From Tunturibacter gelidoferens (GTDB lineage: Bacteria; Acidobacteriota; Terriglobia; Terriglobales; Acidobacteriaceae), in NCBI RefSeq assembly GCF_040358255.1, contig NZ_CP132938.1, forward strand, positions 806,001-870,000: a DNA stretch of 64,000 bases. Reading direction: 5' to 3'. The position numbers and the translations under genes are program-made. The notes under the pieces are model-generated. The model was not told the origin of the DNA, did not search any database, and saw only the letters and a list, made by a program, of their open reading frames with translations. Positions 59,931 through 64,000 of the stretch are shown here, piece after piece (position 1 is the stretch's first letter; each line of letters begins with the position of its first letter).

Positions 59931-61322
59931 ATGAGCTCTGCACAGCGTGACCTGCTACCACTGGACGAAGCCCCGAGCGAAACGGGAGCAGCTGCGCCCT
60001 TTGCGCTTAAGGAACAAGTAGCCCAGCGCCTGGCCGCCCATCGTGCCCGCCGCAACCAGCAATCGGGCTCCGCGGTCACTGCCATCGCGCAACCCGGCCC
60101 CGAAAAGTCCCGTTCCTCCCGCATCGCCGCCACGGTCGCCGAGCGCTACGCCAACTCCCCCAGCTACCGCACCTTCCTCGCCGAGCAGGCCGAAGCCGCC
60201 ATCCGCGAGGCCGAAGCCGCAGCCGAGATCGCCGCCCTCAGCGCCAAGGCCGTAGCCGATGCTCAATACCAACTCCTGGCCGATCTCGATCAATGGACCC
60301 TGACGCCGCCAACGCCTGCGCCAGTCCCGGCGCCAAAACTCGCCACTGCGGAACCCTCTAACGCCGAAGCGCTCCCACACACCTCTCCAACCGGCTCTCA
60401 GACGACAGCCCCTGCTCTCACTGTAAGACCCTACGAAGACGCAACCCGCCGCCCCCTGCAGGAACAAGCCGTTACCCCCAGCCGCCCGCTGATCTACGAG
60501 GCCTATGAAGCGTCGAACGAAGCTGAAACCCTGGCGCTTGACGAGGAGATCGCCTTCCGCCAGGCTCCTGTCTTCGAAGAGTCCGGCCCTCCCATCGAGA
60601 TTCCGGCTAACCTTATCGAGTTTCCTCGTCAGCTGGTAGCCGCTCGTAAAGCCCGCCCGCGACTGGCGGAAGGTCCGCTCCGCGAAGATGCCGATCAGGT
60701 CCCCCACAATGTGCCGGCAGCGCAGCTCCGCATCTTCGAAGTTGAAGCGGCCCAGATCTCCACCTCCCCGGTCGTAGAATCCATCGCGCCCGAGTGGTCC
60801 TCCATCCTGCTCGCGGCCCACCCGGTCGCGGCCCCGGTGGAATCGGCTGAGGCGCCCTTCCAGCTCGAGCACCGACCCGAAGCCGCGCCTCTCAACCTGC
60901 GCCTCATGGCCGCTATCGTCGATGGCTGCATCATTACAGCCTCGTTCCTGTGCTTCGTCGCGGCCTTCGCCGTCACGGTTGGCAAGCTCTCAACCAATCC
61001 CGTGAGCTTCGCCCCTCATATTGTTCCGATGAGCCTGCAGACCGCCGCCATCGGTACAGCCGGGACTCTGGCCGCCCTTGCCTTGATCTACCAGCTTCTG
61101 TTCTTCACCTTCAGCGAAGCCACCCCTGGTATGCGCTATGCCCGCATCGGCCTCTGCACTCTTGCCGACGACAACCCAACCCGCTCGGCCATGCGCCGCC
61201 GCATCTTCGCGTCTGTCCTTGCGGCGTGTCCGCTGGGCATCGGCTTCCTCTGGGCATGGATGGATGAAGACGGCCTGGGCTGGCACGACCGTATCTCCCG
61301 CATGTATCAACGAAGCTATTAG
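59931..61322 (+). CDS. RDD-family membrane protein with long disordered N-terminal part
   Basis: 463 residues from the ATG at 59931; a TTG at 59922 is also possible. Residues 1-320 are Ala/Glu/Pro/Arg-rich without fold signature (LKEQVAQRLAAHRARRNQQ, EQAEAAIREAEAAAEIAALSAKAVADAQ...). The C-terminal 140 residues are an RDD domain: LNLRLMAAIVDGCIITASFLCFVAAFAVTV, SLQTAAIGTAGTLAALALIYQLLFFTFSEATPGMRYARIGL and RRRIFASVLAACPLGIGFLWAWMDEDGLGWHDRISRM, with the conserved Arg/Asp pair and DGLGWHDRIS. RDD proteins are linked to transport or stress at the inner membrane; the role here is unknown. Confidence 0.85.
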   Translation: MSSAQRDLLPLDEAPSETGAAAPFALKEQVAQRLAAHRARRNQQSGSAVTAIAQPGPEKSRSSRIAATVAERYANSPSYRTFLAEQAEAAIREAEAAAEIAALSAKAVADAQYQLLADLDQWTLTPPTPAPVPAPKLATAEPSNAEALPHTSPTGSQTTAPALTVRPYEDATRRPLQEQAVTPSRPLIYEAYEASNEAETLALDEEIAFRQAPVFEESGPPIEIPANLIEFPRQLVAARKARPRLAEGPLREDADQVPHNVPAAQLRIFEVEAAQISTSPVVESIAPEWSSILLAAHPVAAPVESAEAPFQLEHRPEAAPLNLRLMAAIVDGCIITASFLCFVAAFAVTVGKLSTNPVSFAPHIVPMSLQTAAIGTAGTLAALALIYQLLFFTFSEATPGMRYARIGLCTLADDNPTRSAMRRRIFASVLAACPLGIGFLWAWMDEDGLGWHDRISRMYQRSY

Positions 61323-61324
61323 AA

Positions 61325-61544
61325 GATTCTGTCCTGCCGGACGGGCCTCCTGCGCGGAGGGCGCCCACTTCGTGGGGCGTATATCTTGTTTGGGTGAATT
61401 GACTGCAGTGGTCCTCGCGATGCTCGGAAGGAAGATCATGCCGACCAACGGGAGGCCCTGCGCAGATCATCCTGCCCGGACAAGGTATACAAGTCACGAA
61501 GTGGGCGCCCTCCGCGCAGGGAGCCCGTCCGGCAGGACATAATC
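61325..61544. repeat. Inverted pair of REP-like repeats (copies D and E) between convergent genes
   Basis: Copy D (61331-61373) and the left end of copy E (61496-61538, reverse) are complementary over about 43 bases, with outer AAGATT/AATCTT extending the stem. Copy E as a whole spans 61442-61538 and matches copy A over its full length, ending CCTCCCGTTGGTC. The loop is about 120 bases. It is placed exactly between the stops of the RDD and BamA genes and could terminate both. Confidence 0.85.
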
Positions 61545-61548
61545 TTCC

Positions 61549-64000
61549 TTAGAAGGTCGTACTCACCGTCAAGCGGAACGTCTTCCTGGGCTCGCGCAGG
61601 ATGTAATCCGCTCCATAGAACTGCAGCGCCTGCTGATAGCTGAACTGCCCGGCTCCATCGCTCGGGAAGTAGCTCTTGAAGGTATTCACGTTGTCCGGAC
61701 CGGAGTTCGGCACCGCCAGCTGCTGCGGAACCGTCTTGTAAAGACGCAGCGGATTGTAAGCGTAGAAGATACGGAACGGCGCATTGACGACCGGCAGGAT
61801 CACCTGCAGCTCGGCGCCGAGCGAGTCGCGCGGAACATAGTTTGTTCCCGGCACAATCGTCAGCAAATTCGGGAACTTCACCGACTGCCCGCCAAAGCAG
61901 GCGCCGTTGACGATCGTGGGGCATCCATACTGCGCACCATCGATCAGCGACTGACCCGCCGTGCTCTGGCGCAACTGGCCATGCAGCGCGTCGAAGGTCA
62001 TGCCAAAGTCGTTGAAGAACGCGAACGTTACCTGATTCACAATCGGAATCCGATACTCAAGATTCGCGACGATCTGCGTATCGCCTCCAATGGATACCAT
62101 GCGGTAGATCGGCAGCGGAATCTGCACCGGACCCAGCGCCGGGTTCGTCGGATCGCGCGGAACCGAGGTCCCATCCGGGTTCGTCAGGATGTACTGAACT
62201 TTATTCGGAATGAACGTGTACGGGCCGACCGACCGAATGTCGAACCCGCGAAGATCCGACTCACCACCGCTATACAGACGATGCGTCGGCGGAGCGACCT
62301 CGCCGCCAAAGCCTGACGTATGAGCCAACTGGATGCGATAACCCAGCACATTGTGGCCCTCGCTGTTTACCCGCAGCCCCTTCATCGGGAAGAACTGACG
62401 ATAGCTGGCAATCGGCGAGATGTACTTCACATTACCGCCCACGCCTGCCACCTGCATCGAAACGTTGAAGTCCTTGCCGTGATGCGGTCCAACGGCACGA
62501 TCGAGGCTCGAGAAGGTAAAGCTCGGCGTCACAACCGAAGTAATGATGCCGCTCAGTTGATTCTGTCCCGCAACGCCGGACCGGAACGCAAGCGATTGAA
62601 ACACGTTGGTCGTGTTCTGATTGAACGTCGTAACCGAAGACCGCGACAGTGAGTACGACAGACCGATACGCGTTACGCCGGTTCGTGAAAACAGATGCCG
62701 AAGAGGCTCGCTTGCCGAGACCGTCAACCCTGTCGTCGACTGGTTATAGTTCGTCAGCAGCGACTGTTGCGCCGTCGTCAGATTTCCCGCCGCCTGGCCG
62801 GTCGCCGACTGGCTCTTCGAAGGATTGAAGTCATACTTGCTGGCAAAGATCTGCGCGCCCAGCGAGATCGGCTTGTCCCGCAGATAAGGCTCGGTAAATC
62901 CAAGACTCAGATTGCGGGAAAGGTCGCCGATATTTGCCTGCACCGAGAGCGTCTCGCCCAGTCCCAGAAAGTTATTGGTCTCGTAGTTCAAACCAACAAA
63001 GGTGCCCGACAATCCGCTGATGCCGCCGTTCAGGCCGATCGAGTTCTTGCCCTTCTCCTTCAGCTTCAGCAACAGATCGACCGTTCCGTCATCCGTATTC
63101 TGACGGCTCTCCGAGTCTTGCTCCGCCTTCAACGCCTCAAAGTAGTTCAGCTGATTCAACCGCAGAATCGAAAGATCCCAGAGCCTGCTGTTATAGACCT
63201 GCCCTTCTTCGAGCAACAGCTCGCGCCGAATCACCTTGTCGCGCGTAATCGTATTACCCGTAAACTCGATCCGCGAGACGTAAAACGCCTTGCCTTCATC
63301 GATATCAATGTTCAGCTTGATCGTCTTATTCGCTTCATCGATCGTCGGTACAGGCGTTCCTACGAAGTTGATGAATCCCCCTTCGCCAAACGCCTTCCGC
63401 AGTTGATCCAAACCTTTGCCGAATAAGGTCGCGTTGAAGTACTCGCCATCTTTCTGCGCAAACTGCGCACGAAGAGCCTTGGTATTCGTGAAGTGGGTAT
63501 TGCCGGAAAAGGTGATGCCCGCCAGCTTGTAGCGTGCACCCTCTTCCACCGGCATCAGGATGTCGATCCGTTTGCCCTTGGACGGGTGAAGCGTAAACGG
63601 GTTGATGCCGCCCGCGTCCCGGATGTGCGTCGTCGGCTCGCTGGTCAGAGCCTTGAAGTAGCCACGGTCCCGGTAAGCCTGGCGCACGCGCTCGGTGTCT
63701 TCATCCAGCTTGCTCGCGTCGAAGGTCCGCGCAAACAGATTCTCCAGGATGATCGAATGCGGAATCCCGATCGGCCGAAGGTTCTTCATTGCGGCACGCA
63801 GGGTGCGATCGTTCAGGCTGTTGTTGCCCTGAAACGCGATCTTGCCCACCTTTACGGTCGGCCCTTCTTTAATGTTGAACGTAATCGCCACAGCCGCCGG
63901 CGGAATCGTCTTCACTTCGGTCCGGATCGTGGCGAACTGGTGCCCGTGCTCTGCCAGCAGATCCCTCAGCACAACCTCGGCCCGCTTGATCTTCGTCGGG
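61549..64000 (-). CDS. bamA: BamA-family outer-membrane assembly factor (5' end beyond the window)
   Basis: Minus-strand frame open from the right edge (TKIKRAEVVLRDLLAEHGHQF...) to the stop at 61549, 817 codons in view, so it is 5' truncated only by the window. Two to three POTRA domains are visible (VKVGKIAFQGNNSLNDRTLRAAM; ITFSGNTHFTNTKALRAQF; SRIEFTGNTITRDKVIRREL). The 16-strand barrel follows (GLNYETNNFLGLGETLSVQANIGDL; YSGGESDLRGFDIRSVGP, the conserved L6 RGF motif), ending RKTFRLTVSTTF. The final Phe matches its own assembly signal. BamA inserts beta-barrel proteins in the outer membrane. Convergent with the RDD gene across the D/E repeat hairpin. Confidence 0.95.
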   Translation of the reverse strand, partial: PTKIKRAEVVLRDLLAEHGHQFATIRTEVKTIPPAAVAITFNIKEGPTVKVGKIAFQGNNSLNDRTLRAAMKNLRPIGIPHSIILENLFARTFDASKLDEDTERVRQAYRDRGYFKALTSEPTTHIRDAGGINPFTLHPSKGKRIDILMPVEEGARYKLAGITFSGNTHFTNTKALRAQFAQKDGEYFNATLFGKGLDQLRKAFGEGGFINFVGTPVPTIDEANKTIKLNIDIDEGKAFYVSRIEFTGNTITRDKVIRRELLLEEGQVYNSRLWDLSILRLNQLNYFEALKAEQDSESRQNTDDGTVDLLLKLKEKGKNSIGLNGGISGLSGTFVGLNYETNNFLGLGETLSVQANIGDLSRNLSLGFTEPYLRDKPISLGAQIFASKYDFNPSKSQSATGQAAGNLTTAQQSLLTNYNQSTTGLTVSASEPLRHLFSRTGVTRIGLSYSLSRSSVTTFNQNTTNVFQSLAFRSGVAGQNQLSGIITSVVTPSFTFSSLDRAVGPHHGKDFNVSMQVAGVGGNVKYISPIASYRQFFPMKGLRVNSEGHNVLGYRIQLAHTSGFGGEVAPPTHRLYSGGESDLRGFDIRSVGPYTFIPNKVQYILTNPDGTSVPRDPTNPALGPVQIPLPIYRMVSIGGDTQIVANLEYRIPIVNQVTFAFFNDFGMTFDALHGQLRQSTAGQSLIDGAQYGCPTIVNGACFGGQSVKFPNLLTIVPGTNYVPRDSLGAELQVILPVVNAPFRIFYAYNPLRLYKTVPQQLAVPNSGPDNVNTFKSYFPSDGAGQFSYQQALQFYGADYILREPRKTFRLTVSTTF

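Overview
The window looks like a chromosomal segment of an acidobacterium of the Terriglobales/Acidobacteriaceae type (Granulicella, Edaphobacter and Terriglobus are the comparison I have in mind). Reasons: a moderately high G+C content; two very large Oar-like TonB-dependent receptors with an N-terminal carboxypeptidase-regulatory-like domain; several secreted proteins of families I associate with Acidobacteria; an MJ0619/Tes-type radical SAM protein; and a complete diderm envelope toolkit (BamA, LptD, an OmpH/Skp-like chaperone, RlpA). Genus assignment is inference. No tRNA, rRNA, transposase, integrase, phage gene or CRISPR array was found.

Layout. 0-5 kb: the 5' part of an OmpH/Skp chaperone gene (runs off the left edge), a 1-kb gap, an unusual basic Gly/Ser-rich protein ending in a receiver-like domain, then a minus-strand operon of an M48 membrane protease and a HIT-family hydrolase, and a DUF6249-type membrane protein. 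5-10 kb: an ECF sigma factor with a small two-helix membrane partner, then a translationally coupled pair of TldD/TldE-like proteases that both appear to be exported, and a small membrane protein. 10-13 kb: RlpA with a small helical protein, and two tandem paralogous exported proteins of unknown function. 13.5-15.6 kb: the radical SAM protein, the best candidate for an unusual biochemistry here (membrane-spanning or tetraether lipid synthesis). 15.7-26 kb: hydrolase-TPR protein, HEAT-repeat protein, exported M15-like peptidase (DUF882), ornithine-cyclodeaminase-like enzyme, YceH, a six-PAS histidine kinase and a secreted glycoside hydrolase family 2 enzyme. 26-38 kb: outer-membrane import genes, namely two Oar-like receptors flanking a siderophore receptor and its PKHD-type hydroxylase. 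38-41 kb: gyrA. 41-47.5 kb: a more accessory stretch with a HEPN-motif protein, a split Fic toxin/antitoxin pair, simple-sequence arrays and a group of stress-type small proteins (DUF3606, paired membrane-anchored paralogs, CsbD). 47.5-54 kb: small exported proteins, a lipoprotein plus helical partner, a cytochrome c and a DUF5715 protein. 54-64 kb: an envelope-assembly cluster on the minus strand (oxidoreductase, parvulin, DsbA-like protein, LptD), a divergent RDD membrane protein, and BamA running off the right edge.

Structure not explained by genes: (1) a REP-like intergenic family with five copies in 64 kb (about 2.65, 49.85, 53.85, 61.33 and 61.44 kb), all next to gene 3' ends, two of them forming a long hairpin between the convergent RDD and BamA genes; (2) two terminators with identical 13-bp stems either side of a small membrane-protein gene, each followed by a GT-rich tail of repeated GGTGGTG-type words, a tail also seen after the GH2 gene; (3) a hexanucleotide array between 54-bp direct repeats at 45 kb; (4) a change in codon-third-position base preference inside gyrA. 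All functional names come from reading the translated sequence; no database search was possible.
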